DNA of 64,000 nucleotides from Paenibacillus crassostreae (lineage in GTDB: Bacteria > Bacillota > Bacilli > Paenibacillales > Paenibacillaceae): NCBI RefSeq assembly GCF_001857945.1, contig NZ_CP017770.1, positions 4,092,001-4,156,000 of the forward strand, read 5' to 3'. The notes below the pieces were generated by a model, which searched no databases, was not told where the DNA came from, and was given only the letters and a program-made list of their open reading frames with translations. A program made the translations under genes and the position numbers. This document shows positions 20,416 to 29,300 of this stretch, piece by piece (the stretch's first letter is position 1; the number at the start of each line of letters is the position of its first letter).

Positions 20416-21884
20416 ATGTACTGGCCTATGATCTGGGAGCAAGCAGTGGGAGAGCAGTAATCGGCCACTTGAAGGATTCAAAGATGGAAGTTGAAGAAAT
20501 TCATCGTTTCTCAAATGATCCAGTGCATGTGGGTGATCGCTTACACTGGGATATCCTTCGACTAATACATGAGATTAAGCAGGGGTTACTGATCACAAAA
20601 GTTCAGAAGTTGACGATTAAGAGTCTCGCGATTGATTCTTGGGCTGTAGATTTCGGGATGATCGGTCAACATGGTGAGCTTATCGGAAATCCTTATCATT
20701 ATCGTGATCAACATACAGATGGAATGATGGAGAAAGTTCTTGCAAAACTGCCAATGAAGGAAATATTCAGCAGAACGGGAATTCAGTTCTTATCGATAAA
20801 TACACTGTACCAATTAGCATCACTTCAGCAAGCAGGTTCTCCTCTTTTAAAAGAAGGAAAGCATTTACTGATGATCCCAGATCTTCTTCGTTATTTCTTA
20901 AGTGGGGAAGCCGTTCATGAATTTACGAATGCTACTACGACACAAATGTATAATCCAGTAGAGGGTCAATGGGATTCTACCATTATTCAACGAATGGGAT
21001 TTCAGGAATCTTGGTTCGGTCGAGTGGTTCAGCCAGGAACGCATGTAGGTCAGTTAAGTTCAGGGATACGACATGAGCTTGGGTTAGCATCCATTCCGAT
21101 CTATACTGCAGCTGAACATGATACAGCTTCGGCGGTAGTAGCTGTTCCTGCTACGGAAAGGTCTTTTGCTTATTTAATATGTGGTACTTGGTCATTGATG
21201 GGTACTGAGGTGCAGGAGCCTATATTAAGTGATCTGGTACTTGAATTAAATTTCACGAACGAAGGGGGTGCCTATGGCACTTACCGCTTATTGAAGAACA
21301 TTATGGGATTATGGATATTACAAGAATGTAGAAGAGAATGGGAACGTGCAGGGCTTGTGTATTCTTTTCCAGAACTAGTCCAGCTGGCACAACAGGCAAC
21401 ACCGTTCTATTCACTGATTGATCCTGATGATCTCGTATTTATGCCTTCAGGGGATATGTCAGAACGAATTCGAAATTATGCGGTACAGACAGGACAGAAA
21501 TCACCTGAAGGGATTGGCGCAGTCGTAAGGTGCATTTTGGAGAGTCTTGCTTTAAAATATCGATATGTATTGGAATTGACGGAACGGTTATCTGGTCAGA
21601 ACTTTCAAGGCCTTCATATGGTTGGAGGTGGCATCCATAATACGCTTCTATGTCAATGGACAGCGAACGCAGTAGGGAAGCCGGTATGGGCAGGGCCAGC
21701 AGAAGGAAGTGCCATCGGTAATTTGACTGTTCAATGGATTGCGCATGGAGATTTCCTAGATGTATGGGAAGCAAGACGTGTCATTCGGGATTCTTTCCCG
21801 ATCACGATTTATGAGCCGGAACAATTTGATATGTGGGAAGAGGCATATGGTCAATTTCGCAGGATAACATGTATAACGAAATGA
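20412..21884 (+). CDS. rhaB: Rhamnulokinase, FGGY family
   Basis: This kinase phosphorylates L-rhamnulose to L-rhamnulose-1-phosphate, the aldolase substrate. The 490 residues start with AYDLGASSGRAVIG, the phosphate-1 loop of the sugar kinase fold; SWAVDFGMIG, TNATTTQMYNP and HDTASAVVAVP are typical of rhamnulokinases, and LHMVGGGIHNTLLCQWTAN near residue 400 is the adenosine motif. The GTG start overlaps the stop of rhaI (GTGA). Kinase, isomerase and aldolase together make a complete route from rhamnose to DHAP and lactaldehyde. No rhamnose transporter or mutarotase is present in the window. Confidence 0.94.
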   Translation: MNVLAYDLGASSGRAVIGHLKDSKMEVEEIHRFSNDPVHVGDRLHWDILRLIHEIKQGLLITKVQKLTIKSLAIDSWAVDFGMIGQHGELIGNPYHYRDQHTDGMMEKVLAKLPMKEIFSRTGIQFLSINTLYQLASLQQAGSPLLKEGKHLLMIPDLLRYFLSGEAVHEFTNATTTQMYNPVEGQWDSTIIQRMGFQESWFGRVVQPGTHVGQLSSGIRHELGLASIPIYTAAEHDTASAVVAVPATERSFAYLICGTWSLMGTEVQEPILSDLVLELNFTNEGGAYGTYRLLKNIMGLWILQECRREWERAGLVYSFPELVQLAQQATPFYSLIDPDDLVFMPSGDMSERIRNYAVQTGQKSPEGIGAVVRCILESLALKYRYVLELTERLSGQNFQGLHMVGGGIHNTLLCQWTANAVGKPVWAGPAEGSAIGNLTVQWIAHGDFLDVWEARRVIRDSFPITIYEPEQFDMWEEAYGQFRRITCITK

Positions 21885-21923
21885 TTGTTCTAGCTTAAAT
21901 AAAGGCAGAGAAAGAGGTAAGTT

Positions 21924-22682
21924 ATGTTAGTTGCAGAGCGTTACGAGAAAATTGTTGGATTAGTGAATGATCGAGGAAGTATCCGGGTATCGGAACTCAG
22001 TGAGTTATGTCATGTGACAGAAGAGACGATCCGCCGAGATCTTGATCGATTGGAGAAGTCTGGACGTCTGCGTCGTTCTCATGGTGGGGCAGTTCATATC
22101 AAGGAACATCATCCTGAGACGCCTTATGGGGAACGGGAGATTATGCATGCAGAGGAGAAGCGAAGTATTGCAAAGGAAGCAGTGAAGAGGATTCAACCCA
22201 ATGACCGGATTCTCTTGGATGCTAGTACAACGGCATGGTATATGGCAGCGAATTTACCGGATATTCCACTCACAGTTCTTACCAATTCTATCAAGGTCGT
22301 TCTAGAACTAAGCGGAAAAGAAAAGATTCAGGTCATTTCAACAGGGGGATTGCTTTCTCAGAGATCCTTGTCGTTTGTGGGACCATTGGCTGAACGAACC
22401 TTGGAGACCTATCATGTGGATAAATGTTTTTTCTCTTGTAAAGGTGTTCACTTGGAACGTGGGGTTAGTGAATCTAATGAATTACAGGCACAGGTGAAAC
22501 AGCGAATGATAGGAATTGCCGATCAGGTATTCCTGCTAGCCGATTCTAGTAAATTCGGTCTGCAATCTTTTACACATGTATCTGAGCTTAATGGAGTGAG
22601 CGAGATTATTACGGATCACCATCTTGATCAGCTTATACAACAGCAATTACAAGAGCGTTCTATTAAAGTAACCATGGTTTAA
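21924..22682 (+). CDS. DeoR family regulator of the rhamnose operon
   Basis: A 252-residue DeoR-type repressor. The N-terminal winged helix reads ERYEKIVGLVNDRGSIRVSE and then TEETIRRDLDRLEKSGRLRR with HGGAV, the family signature. The C-terminal DeoRC domain (about 75-235) has LLDASTTAWYMA and LTNSI, which bind a phosphorylated sugar effector. The position inside the operon, between rhaB and lutA, matches Bacillus YulB/RhaR, so the effector is probably L-rhamnulose-1-phosphate. The inverted repeat upstream of the first gene is its likely site. Spacing from rhaB is 39 bp and to lutA 22 bp. Confidence 0.9.
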   Translation: MLVAERYEKIVGLVNDRGSIRVSELSELCHVTEETIRRDLDRLEKSGRLRRSHGGAVHIKEHHPETPYGEREIMHAEEKRSIAKEAVKRIQPNDRILLDASTTAWYMAANLPDIPLTVLTNSIKVVLELSGKEKIQVISTGGLLSQRSLSFVGPLAERTLETYHVDKCFFSCKGVHLERGVSESNELQAQVKQRMIGIADQVFLLADSSKFGLQSFTHVSELNGVSEIITDHHLDQLIQQQLQERSIKVTMV

Positions 22683-22704
22683 GAAGGTCTAAAAGTGAGG
22701 TGCG

Positions 22705-23436
22705 ATGATGAAAGTAAGTATGTTCATAACCTGTATAAGTGATGCTGTCTATCCTCGAGTTGGAGAAGCTATGGCTCGATTGTTAGCTAGATACGGTATT
22801 GCACTTGACTTCCCTTCTATTCAGACTTGTTGTGGACAACCAGCATTTAATAGTGGTTATTGGAAGGAAGCACGAGCGTCAGCTCTTACGATTCTGGAAG
22901 CGTTTGAGGAAAGTGACTTCGTAATTGCACCTTCAGGTTCCTGTATCGGTATGATTCATCATTATCCAAAATTATTTGAAGATGATTCCGTCTTATTAGC
23001 TAGAGCAAAGCGATTGCAGCAAAAGTCCTATGAGTTCACACAGTTTCTCGTACAAGTGTTAGGTGTAACAGATGTAGGGGCAACCTTCCCCCATAAAGTC
23101 ACTTATCATCCATCCTGTCACGGAAGCCGAATCCTCGGGGTTAAGGAAGAGCCTATGGCTTTGATGCGAAATGTTAAGGACATGGAGCTTATTCCGCTTC
23201 CTTTCGCCGAAGATTGCTGTGGATTCGGTGGAACTTTTGCTGTCAAGATGTCGGATATTTCAGGTGCGATGGTGATGGAGAAGACCGAGCATGTGCTAGA
23301 AAGTGAAGCAGAGGTACTTGTTGGACTGGACATGGCCTGTCTGATGAATATTGCTGGGAATTTACGCTATCGGAATAAGCCGATTAGGGTGATGCATTTA
23401 GCAGAATTGTTAGTTGAAGGGGTGAAGCATGCATGA
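22705..23436 (+). CDS. lutA: Lactate utilisation protein LutA (CCG-domain iron-sulfur subunit)
   Basis: LutA is one subunit of the LutABC complex that oxidises L-lactate to pyruvate. Two CCG domains are visible: TCCGQPAFNSGYW at about 41-53 and DCCGFGGTFAVKM near 172-184, each with the CxxC-type cysteines and further single cysteines (PSGSCIGM, HPSCHGSR) used for iron-sulfur or heterodisulfide-reductase-like clusters. At 243 aa it has family length. ATG 22705 and ATG 22708 both fit the GAGG at 22697. The ATGA overlap with lutB shows coupling. Its location directly after the rhamnose genes is unusual and functionally sensible. Confidence 0.94.
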   Translation: MMKVSMFITCISDAVYPRVGEAMARLLARYGIALDFPSIQTCCGQPAFNSGYWKEARASALTILEAFEESDFVIAPSGSCIGMIHHYPKLFEDDSVLLARAKRLQQKSYEFTQFLVQVLGVTDVGATFPHKVTYHPSCHGSRILGVKEEPMALMRNVKDMELIPLPFAEDCCGFGGTFAVKMSDISGAMVMEKTEHVLESEAEVLVGLDMACLMNIAGNLRYRNKPIRVMHLAELLVEGVKHA

Positions 23437-24950
23437 GTAAGGTAGCGGATGTCAAAAGCTCTACTGTCAAAGAGCGTGCTGAACTGGCTTTACATGATGA
23501 TTTTCTAAGGAAAGCTGTGAAGTTTACGACTGAACGATTACGTGATGGTAAAAAAAAGGCCTCGGACGATCTCGGAAATTGGGAGGAATGGCGTGAGCGT
23601 GGTCGGCAGATCAGATTGCATACGATTGCTCATCTAGATTATTATCTGAATCAATTCGCTAATCAGGCTAGATTGAATGGCGTGCATGTTCATTTTGCGG
23701 ACACAGCCGAGGATGCTGTGAAGATTACACTTGCCATTGCGAAGCAGAAACAAGCATCATCTGTCGTGAAATCGAAGTCTATGGTCACCGAAGAACTACA
23801 TTTGAATCAGGCGCTTGAATCAATCGATGTAGAAGTTGTTGAGAGTGATTTGGGTGAATATATTATCCAACTGGCTGGAGAGACACCTTCGCATATAATC
23901 ATTCCGGCCATTCATAAGAATCGTTACCAGATTGCTGAGCTATTATCTAAGGAAGCTGGAGAGGTATTACCTCCCGATACTGCGATTCTCGCTGGATTTG
24001 TGCGTAAGAAACTAAGGGAGAAATTCCTTGAAGCAGATATTGGGATGACCGGATGTAATTTTGCGATTGCAGAGACCGGATCTATCGTATTATTTGAGAA
24101 TGAAGGTAATGCACGGATGGTATCGACCGTACCTTCTACGCAAATCACATTAATGGGCATGGAACGAATTATTCCTTCGTGGAGTGACCTAGAAGTCATG
24201 GCGACGCTACTACCCAGGTCTGCAACAGGGCAGAAAATAACGGTATATATGTCTGGCATAACCGGACCTCGTAGACTAGAAGATGCGGATGGTCCAGATG
24301 AAATGCATATTATCATTCTGGATAATGGACGTTCTTTACAACTAGGTGATCCAGAATTTCAGGAATTACTTAACTGTATTCGCTGTGGTGCTTGTTTAAA
24401 TGCTTGTCCTGTTTATCGGCATATTGGAGGTCATGCATATGGTGGAACATACAGTGGCCCAATTGGGGCGGTATTAACACCTGCACTGAACAAGAATATT
24501 GACCAATGGGATGATATTGCCAGTGCGTCAACCCTTTGTGGCGCTTGTTATGAAGCTTGTCCTGTCAAAATACCATTACATGAGATGTTGATCTACTTAC
24601 GTAGACGGAAGGTTGAACGGGGCTTAGGAGATAAGATGGAATCTATCGGGATGCGTGGGTTCGCGGCGATCATGTCTAATTCGAAATATTATGATAGCGC
24701 TTTAAAAGTTGGGAGAATAGCGCAGAAACTAGTTGTTAAAGATGGGGAAATCACCTCGAAGATAGGTCCACTTAAAGGATGGAATAACTATCGAATTGCT
24801 CCTAGCTTGTCTAAGAAATCATTTCGAGATCAATGGAGTACATTGGAAAAAGAGATTAGAGATGGGTTACTTGAGATGGATCCTGCGGTTTCCAGTCGAA
24901 TGGAAGAGATCGTCAAGATTCGGAAAGCGGGAGGAAATGACCATGACTGA
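23433..24950 (+). CDS. lutB: Lactate utilisation protein LutB (2x[4Fe-4S] subunit)
   Basis: This 505-residue subunit of the LutABC lactate oxidase has an N-terminal LUD domain (about 70-300, including ADIGMTGCNFAIAETGS) and two ferredoxin motifs, CIRCGACLNACPVY (about 315-328) and CGACYEACPVKIP (about 367-380). The C-terminal 100 residues are the DUF3390-like tail. It overlaps lutA by 4 bp and lutC by 8 bp. In a rhamnose operon it would oxidise lactate formed from lactaldehyde and pass electrons to an unidentified carrier. Confidence 0.95.
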   Translation: MSKVADVKSSTVKERAELALHDDFLRKAVKFTTERLRDGKKKASDDLGNWEEWRERGRQIRLHTIAHLDYYLNQFANQARLNGVHVHFADTAEDAVKITLAIAKQKQASSVVKSKSMVTEELHLNQALESIDVEVVESDLGEYIIQLAGETPSHIIIPAIHKNRYQIAELLSKEAGEVLPPDTAILAGFVRKKLREKFLEADIGMTGCNFAIAETGSIVLFENEGNARMVSTVPSTQITLMGMERIIPSWSDLEVMATLLPRSATGQKITVYMSGITGPRRLEDADGPDEMHIIILDNGRSLQLGDPEFQELLNCIRCGACLNACPVYRHIGGHAYGGTYSGPIGAVLTPALNKNIDQWDDIASASTLCGACYEACPVKIPLHEMLIYLRRRKVERGLGDKMESIGMRGFAAIMSNSKYYDSALKVGRIAQKLVVKDGEITSKIGPLKGWNNYRIAPSLSKKSFRDQWSTLEKEIRDGLLEMDPAVSSRMEEIVKIRKAGGNDHD

Positions 24951-25668
24951 GGCACATCAAGCGTGGTTGGCACAAATGGAATCAGAATCTCGCGTGAAGC
25001 AGGAACAATTCATGAAAGGAATCGCTGAGAGATTGCGGCGTCCGCGTCTCACGAATGCTCCACCACATCCTTTTGAAGGAGCACCGGAATTCTGGAGATC
25101 CTTTGAATGGTCTGTTGAAGAAAGAGTTCAATACTTCACAGAAAATATGGTGGCTGCTGGTGGACATGTGCACAGACTACCTACTATGGAAGAAGTGCAA
25201 TCTTTCATCTGCGAGAAAGTGGAAGAATTATCTGCACGAACGATTATTCGTCAGAATGAAGATGAATTGAATGAGCTTCTCTTGGAAGAACATCTAGCAC
25301 AAGTCGATATGTCTCTGTGGAATAGCAGCGATGATGAAGATTGGATAGCACGTGCTGCTGGAGCAGATATCGGGATTGTCATGGCGGATTATGCCGTGTC
25401 ACATACGGGGTCCATCGTCGTGCTTTCATCTAAAGATAAAGGGAGATCGGTCAGCCTCTTGCCTACAGTACTGATTGCCATTATCCCCATAGAACGATTA
25501 AAGACTCGGTTAGGTGAAGTGTTGATCGATTTCGATCAAAGTGGACGCGACCAACTCCCATCCGGAATCCACTTCATCTCCGGCCCCAGCAGATCCGCAG
25601 ATATTGAGAATGATCTTACCATTGGCGTGCATGGACCAGGCGTCGTGTTTGCGATAATTGTGGGATGA
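24943..25668 (+). CDS. lutC: Lactate utilisation protein LutC (LUD domain)
   Basis: The third LutABC subunit, 241 residues, is a single LUD domain: ADIGIVMADYAVSHTGSIVV at about 142-161, SLLPTVLIAIIPIERL, and the C-terminal ISGPSRSADIENDLTIGVHGP signature. An in-frame extension reaches 24796, but this would overlap lutB by 155 bp; GGGAGG at 24929 fits ATG 24943, with ATG 24937 as the alternative. The gene closes the rhamnose-lactate transcript. No clear terminator hairpin was found in the 225 bp that follow. Confidence 0.94.
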   Translation: MTEAHQAWLAQMESESRVKQEQFMKGIAERLRRPRLTNAPPHPFEGAPEFWRSFEWSVEERVQYFTENMVAAGGHVHRLPTMEEVQSFICEKVEELSARTIIRQNEDELNELLLEEHLAQVDMSLWNSSDDEDWIARAAGADIGIVMADYAVSHTGSIVVLSSKDKGRSVSLLPTVLIAIIPIERLKTRLGEVLIDFDQSGRDQLPSGIHFISGPSRSADIENDLTIGVHGPGVVFAIIVG

Positions 25669-25893
25669 GTTGGCAGAGGGTGTTAGGATAGTTCATGAGA
25701 CTCTCAACCCAGAGTTAATGGAAAGTAAAGAACCGTAATTAAGCTTTATCTAGGGAGTTTTCAACTGCTAGTTTCGCGGATTTTATATCATTTTGGGTCG
25801 GAGAACACTATCACTTATACTATTTAATCATTACCTTTTCATGGCACGCTTCATATACTTTAGTGTTAGCCAACATTAGAGGAGTGTGTAGTG

Positions 25894-26496
25894 ATGAAAA
25901 AGAAGCTTACGATACCGGTTCCCAGAAATCGATATTTTGTTAGAGGCTATATTAAACCCAGTGCTGCATCTATCACACAAACTAGGCCAGTTTTTCTGTA
26001 TGCTTATAATGTACAGAGGAACGCTAATTTTAGAGCTAGATGTGGGTGTAGCCCCATTGGAACCTGTAACTCTTTAAATCGGGGAACTTCATTCTGTACT
26101 GTTGATTACAATGCTGGAGTTCCAGCAGCAGCTAAGTACAGAATCAAAGTATATATTAAACATTACGGACGGGAGTACTATAATCGTGGTGATACAAATT
26201 TTGAAACGATTTGGAGAAGATTCATTAATGCACCTAGCTCCTATAACCATTTTACAACAGCTATACTCGATGGTCCGGGAAGCCCTGGTCGTGCTGGGTA
26301 TTTTCAAAATGATAATAACGATACCCCAGGGCCAAATACAGGAACGCTAGGGCTTCAAGTTTTTGATAGAACCACTAATCCTCCCGTTACCGTATACAGA
26401 GCTTTATGGTATTTCGACCAGGGATTTGCGAATTTTGGTCGGGAGTGGCTAAGATGTGGGCATGATTACGCATTTTTATTTAGAGATACCCCGTAA
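25894..26496 (+). CDS. Uncharacterised cysteine-containing protein, copy 1 of a paralogous pair
   Basis: I do not recognise this 200-residue protein. It starts with a basic stretch (MKKKLTIPVPRNRYFVRGY) without a signal peptide or membrane helix. A small cysteine block NFRARCGCSPIGTC lies at about 45-58. The middle carries HYGREYYNRGDTNFETIWRR, and the most conserved part is at the end: GTLGLQVFD, YRALWYFDQGF and WLRCGHDYAFLF. The same order recurs in the gene at 26771. It is rich in Arg, Asn, Gly, Phe and Tyr, suggesting a beta-rich fold. GAGGAG at 25879 precedes the ATG by ten bases. A terminator follows, so it is monocistronic. Confidence 0.75.
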   Translation: MKKKLTIPVPRNRYFVRGYIKPSAASITQTRPVFLYAYNVQRNANFRARCGCSPIGTCNSLNRGTSFCTVDYNAGVPAAAKYRIKVYIKHYGREYYNRGDTNFETIWRRFINAPSSYNHFTTAILDGPGSPGRAGYFQNDNNDTPGPNTGTLGLQVFDRTTNPPVTVYRALWYFDQGFANFGREWLRCGHDYAFLFRDTP

Positions 26497-26569
26497 TAGT
26501 TACTCATTTTGAGAAAAAAATGGATGCTTCGTTTTCAAATAGAGTATTGTTAATGCTTTTGTTACGCCA

Positions 26570-26606
26570 AGAAGAGGCTGCTGGTGATGAGGCAGCCTCT
26601 TTTCAG
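26570..26606 (+). terminator. Terminator between the two paralogous genes
   Basis: AAGAGGCTGC pairs with GCAGCCTCTT across a 10-nt loop and is followed by TTCAG after a short T-run. It separates the two paralogues into independent transcripts. Confidence 0.75.
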
Positions 26607-26770
26607 TTAACGGAACAGATTTGTTTAATTGAGCGAACTTTGTACCTATAGTTTCCTGATGAATATTGCGTTAAAGTTTTCCGTTAGCGCAATTTAGGAT
26701 ATCTAATAGATCACATAGCAATGTATCGATGCATAAGATTTAGTGATAGATTTAGAAAGGAGAATGTCTA

Positions 26771-27346
26771 TTGAAAAAGAAAATTGTTATCAAAAGAAAA
26801 CTACGTTCTTTAAAAATCTTCCGACGGTCCGCATCTGCCTCTCAGGTCGATTATATCTTTGAAGCCAGTGCTAGACGAAATCCTAACTTTAGAAACAGGT
26901 GCAATTGTAGTATCGATTTTCCTTGTAGCTCCGAAGATGATGGGCAATCTTATATGACGATCCGTAACCAAACTAGTAAGAGAATCATAGTTCGTCTTAA
27001 TGCATTAGGAAGAGAGAAATGGGATCGCGGTACTACTTTTGATGAAAGATGGAACAACTTCATCATTGATGATGAATTCCGTCTGCTTAATTCAGGCATA
27101 ATTGAGCCTGGCGCAAATCGTGGTAAGTATTTCAGAAACTTTGTCAGACCAGCGGAAGGTGGTCGCGTTGGTAATAATAAAGGAACATTAGGGCTTGAAG
27201 TTTTTGACCCTCGTACGAATCAACGATTATACAGAGCCTTATGGTATGAGCAAAATTGGGCGGTTTGGGGTAATAAGTGGCTAAGATGCGGTCATGATTA
27301 CACCTTTTCGTTCTTCGAGGCTTTAATTCAGGCGAAGTATAAATAG
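26771..27346 (+). CDS. Uncharacterised cysteine-containing protein, copy 2 of a paralogous pair
   Basis: A 191-residue relative of the protein encoded at 25894. It begins with a strongly basic segment (MKKKIVIKRKLRSLKIFRR), then NPNFRNRCNCSIDFPC at about 38-53, LGREKWDRGTTFDERWNNF near 78-96, KGTLGLEVFD and YRALWYEQNW, and ends WLRCGHDYTFSF plus a short tail. Two Cys near the N-terminus, a further one five residues on and the Cys in RCGHDY are shared, so a metal site or disulfides are possible. The start is TTG at 26771 behind AAAGGAG. There are no neighbours that suggest a role, and I know of no matching family. Confidence 0.75.
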   Translation: MKKKIVIKRKLRSLKIFRRSASASQVDYIFEASARRNPNFRNRCNCSIDFPCSSEDDGQSYMTIRNQTSKRIIVRLNALGREKWDRGTTFDERWNNFIIDDEFRLLNSGIIEPGANRGKYFRNFVRPAEGGRVGNNKGTLGLEVFDPRTNQRLYRALWYEQNWAVWGNKWLRCGHDYTFSFFEALIQAKYK

Positions 27347-27362
27347 TTATTGATAAATCAGA

Positions 27363-27422
27363 ATATTATGCCATCACTCTTAATTGGATAAATGGACTGA
27401 AGAAATAGTGGTGGCATAATAT
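27363..27422. repeat. Imperfect 16-bp inverted repeat downstream of copy 2
   Basis: ATATTATGCCATCACT (27363-27378) is the inverted match, with one mismatch, of AGTGGTGGCATAATAT (27407-27422); the spacer is 28 bp. No T-run follows. It could be a degenerate terminator or the ends of a tiny non-coding insertion. Confidence 0.55.
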
Positions 27423-27441
27423 AGAAGTAATGATTTTTATT

Positions 27442-27928
27442 TCAAAAATATCCCTCCTGTAACGAATACGTTAAATGGACAATACTGCTGCTATTTTGGT
27501 TTTCACTCCAATCGGTATATGCCAGTTCTCTGCCCGAAGGGCTCCAAGAGGTTGTCAGATTTTCGATATCTACCGCGATCTGGTTAACAAATCGTATTGT
27601 TTGGTATTCAGATGATACAGATACAGGCTTTTGGGATAGGAATCCGACAGCTCTTCGAGGCTCATTTTGCCCAAATCTTCGTTTTCTTTTGAAATAATGA
27701 TCGTTTCTTTATCCATCCAATCGGAAATGGCTATATTCTCATAGTGATCAATTTTTCCCACGGTAACATCGGGCTCGCCTGATTCTTTGCTGGCATCGTC
27801 AATGACTGTTGTGGTATTCCCGGGCACTTGAATGACAGGTTAGTTACGACCTGATCCGTTTTGCAGGCAGTGAGAGTCATTAGTAACGCCGGAACAATTG
27901 GCATCATGATTATTGGGGTTTTCTTCAT
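27442..27928 (-). pseudogene. Decayed TolB-like beta-propeller lipoprotein
   Basis: This is a broken gene. It begins MKKTPIIMMPIVPALLMTLTAC, a lipoprotein signal with lipobox LTAC, and then breaks frame after about 30 residues. A second frame continues with PDVTVGKIDHYENIAISDWM and ETIIISKENEDLG to YLYHLNTKQYDLL. A third resumes at 27570 and below with TSWSPSGRELAYTDWSENQN, the typical WSPxGxxLAY blade motif of TolB/WD40-like propellers, and stops at 27442. Only two or three blades remain, so several hundred bases were lost internally. The function of intact homologues is not known to me. Confidence 0.7.
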
Positions 27929-28286
27929 TTGGAACGTCTCCTCGAATTATGATCACAATCAGGAATGTACAACACTAAAATAAATATCGCTAAATTTGTC
28001 CATATATTACCAATTATCAAATTACATTAATGACGTAAATTGGAATCGAATTGTTGTACTATCCTTTCCGTTAGCTATTCATACAGCAAAAGCGTTGCAC
28101 TTCAGAAGATGAAAACTATTATTATCAATATTTATGGTCAAGACACAAACATTTCACCTAACAAAGCGTTGTATAATATATGTTGTGAGTAGGATTAAGA
28201 AGTTAGCTGAAATTGACCAAGACTTAGAAATAAGAACTATCATAAAAATTTTAATGATCAGAATCTATTTAGATTTGGGGGCACTA
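27929..28286. other. Gene-poor gap of about 360 bp
   Basis: Nothing convincing was found here. It is AT-rich, contains a frame that merely extends the next small gene upstream to 28134 without a ribosome site, and shows no strong hairpin. It is probably eroded sequence at the edge of the mosaic region. Confidence 0.5.
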
Positions 28287-28592
28287 ATGAAGGTTAATAA
28301 AAGATTATTAATTGAATCAATAATGATCTCAATTTTAATTGTTCTAGCATTTCTTGGGTGGGGAATAGTTCGAGGTATGTATTTAACTAAGAACTATGTA
28401 CCCGACATAGTTGGTAGTTATGAGGCAATTGATTATTTACAACATGAAATTTCTTTTGGGATAGTAAAAGACAGAAGTAGCTGGATAACAGTACTCATAA
28501 GTTTTAGTGGATTTTTGTTTATGATAGCAGCATATTATGGAAGTCGGGTATTTCTAAATCAGATGATAAAGAAGAATAGAGTCAATAAATGA
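28287..28592 (+). CDS. Small two-helix membrane protein of unknown function
   Basis: A 101-residue hypothetical protein. Two hydrophobic helices, at about residues 8-30 (LLIESIMISILIVLAFLGWG) and 67-88 (WITVLISFSGFLFMIAAYY), flank a polar loop, and both ends are basic. A longer frame from 28134 exists, but GGGGG at 28276 and the MKVNKRLLIE start typical of membrane proteins favour ATG 28287. It lies among decayed genes and may itself be a single-gene remnant, though the frame is intact. Family unknown. Confidence 0.6.
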   Translation: MKVNKRLLIESIMISILIVLAFLGWGIVRGMYLTKNYVPDIVGSYEAIDYLQHEISFGIVKDRSSWITVLISFSGFLFMIAAYYGSRVFLNQMIKKNRVNK

Positions 28593-28737
28593 CTTGATTT
28601 AAATCATAAGAAAGACACTGAATACTTGTGGGATGTACTAGTAGTGCTGAAGTTACTGAAATTGAAGATAGTTTTGAATTCCAAAAGGTGAAGTAGATGA
28701 TGAGGTTTTAGTAAAAATTAAATATGATTCAAGAATT

Positions 28738-29211
28738 ATGGAGACAATGATTAAATCTAACCAGAAAAGAGCGAGCAAATTTATGGAAAGTGCGGGCTTT
28801 TGGATTAGAATCGGAGCAACATTATTAGATGCAATCATTGTCAGTATACCGTTAGCATTTTTCTCCTTAATTATTACAGGTGGGGAAAACAATGAAGAAT
28901 TAGTTACAGACATTTTATCATTTTTGTATTCATTACTACTACCTGTTGTATGGGGTGGATATACCATTGGAAAGCGTATTTGTGGGATAAAAATTAGAAG
29001 AGTAGATGATCATTCTTCACCTGGGATTGTGACAATGTTATTACGTAATTTAGTGGCAGGTGTTATCTATGGTCTGACATTTGGAATCGGTGTAATTATC
29101 AGCGCATTAATGGTTGGGCTTAGAGAAGATAAAAGATCAATTCATGATTTTATTGCGGGAACGGAAGTAGTATTTGACTCAGTTGATATGATAACAAGAA
29201 AGCATAATTAG
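28738..29211 (+). CDS. RDD family membrane protein
   Basis: A 157-residue RDD protein. GFWIRIGATLLDAIIVSIPL, with Arg and Asp at the positions that name the family (about 23 and 30), starts the first helix; YTIGKRICGIKIRRVDD follows the second helix, and the third spans about 100-125. RDD proteins are small membrane proteins, some linked to ion transport. No good ribosome binding site precedes ATG 28738, and the frame is open further upstream with DEVLVKIKYDSRI, so the start is uncertain. A tiny lipoprotein-like remnant (CTSSAEVTEIEDSFEF) at about 28637-28690 precedes it. Confidence 0.78.
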   Translation: METMIKSNQKRASKFMESAGFWIRIGATLLDAIIVSIPLAFFSLIITGGENNEELVTDILSFLYSLLLPVVWGGYTIGKRICGIKIRRVDDHSSPGIVTMLLRNLVAGVIYGLTFGIGVIISALMVGLREDKRSIHDFIAGTEVVFDSVDMITRKHN

Positions 29212-29300
29212 AGTAACTCTTCTCTTCATTTCTACATTAATTATATAATTATCTTCAATGTTATCTAACAAAAACGTGGAGCTAGTAGGAGATATTTTAT

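Noticed and set aside
28653..28967. 104-codon minus-strand frame opposite the RDD gene
   Set aside because: Antisense to the RDD motifs, without a ribosome site.
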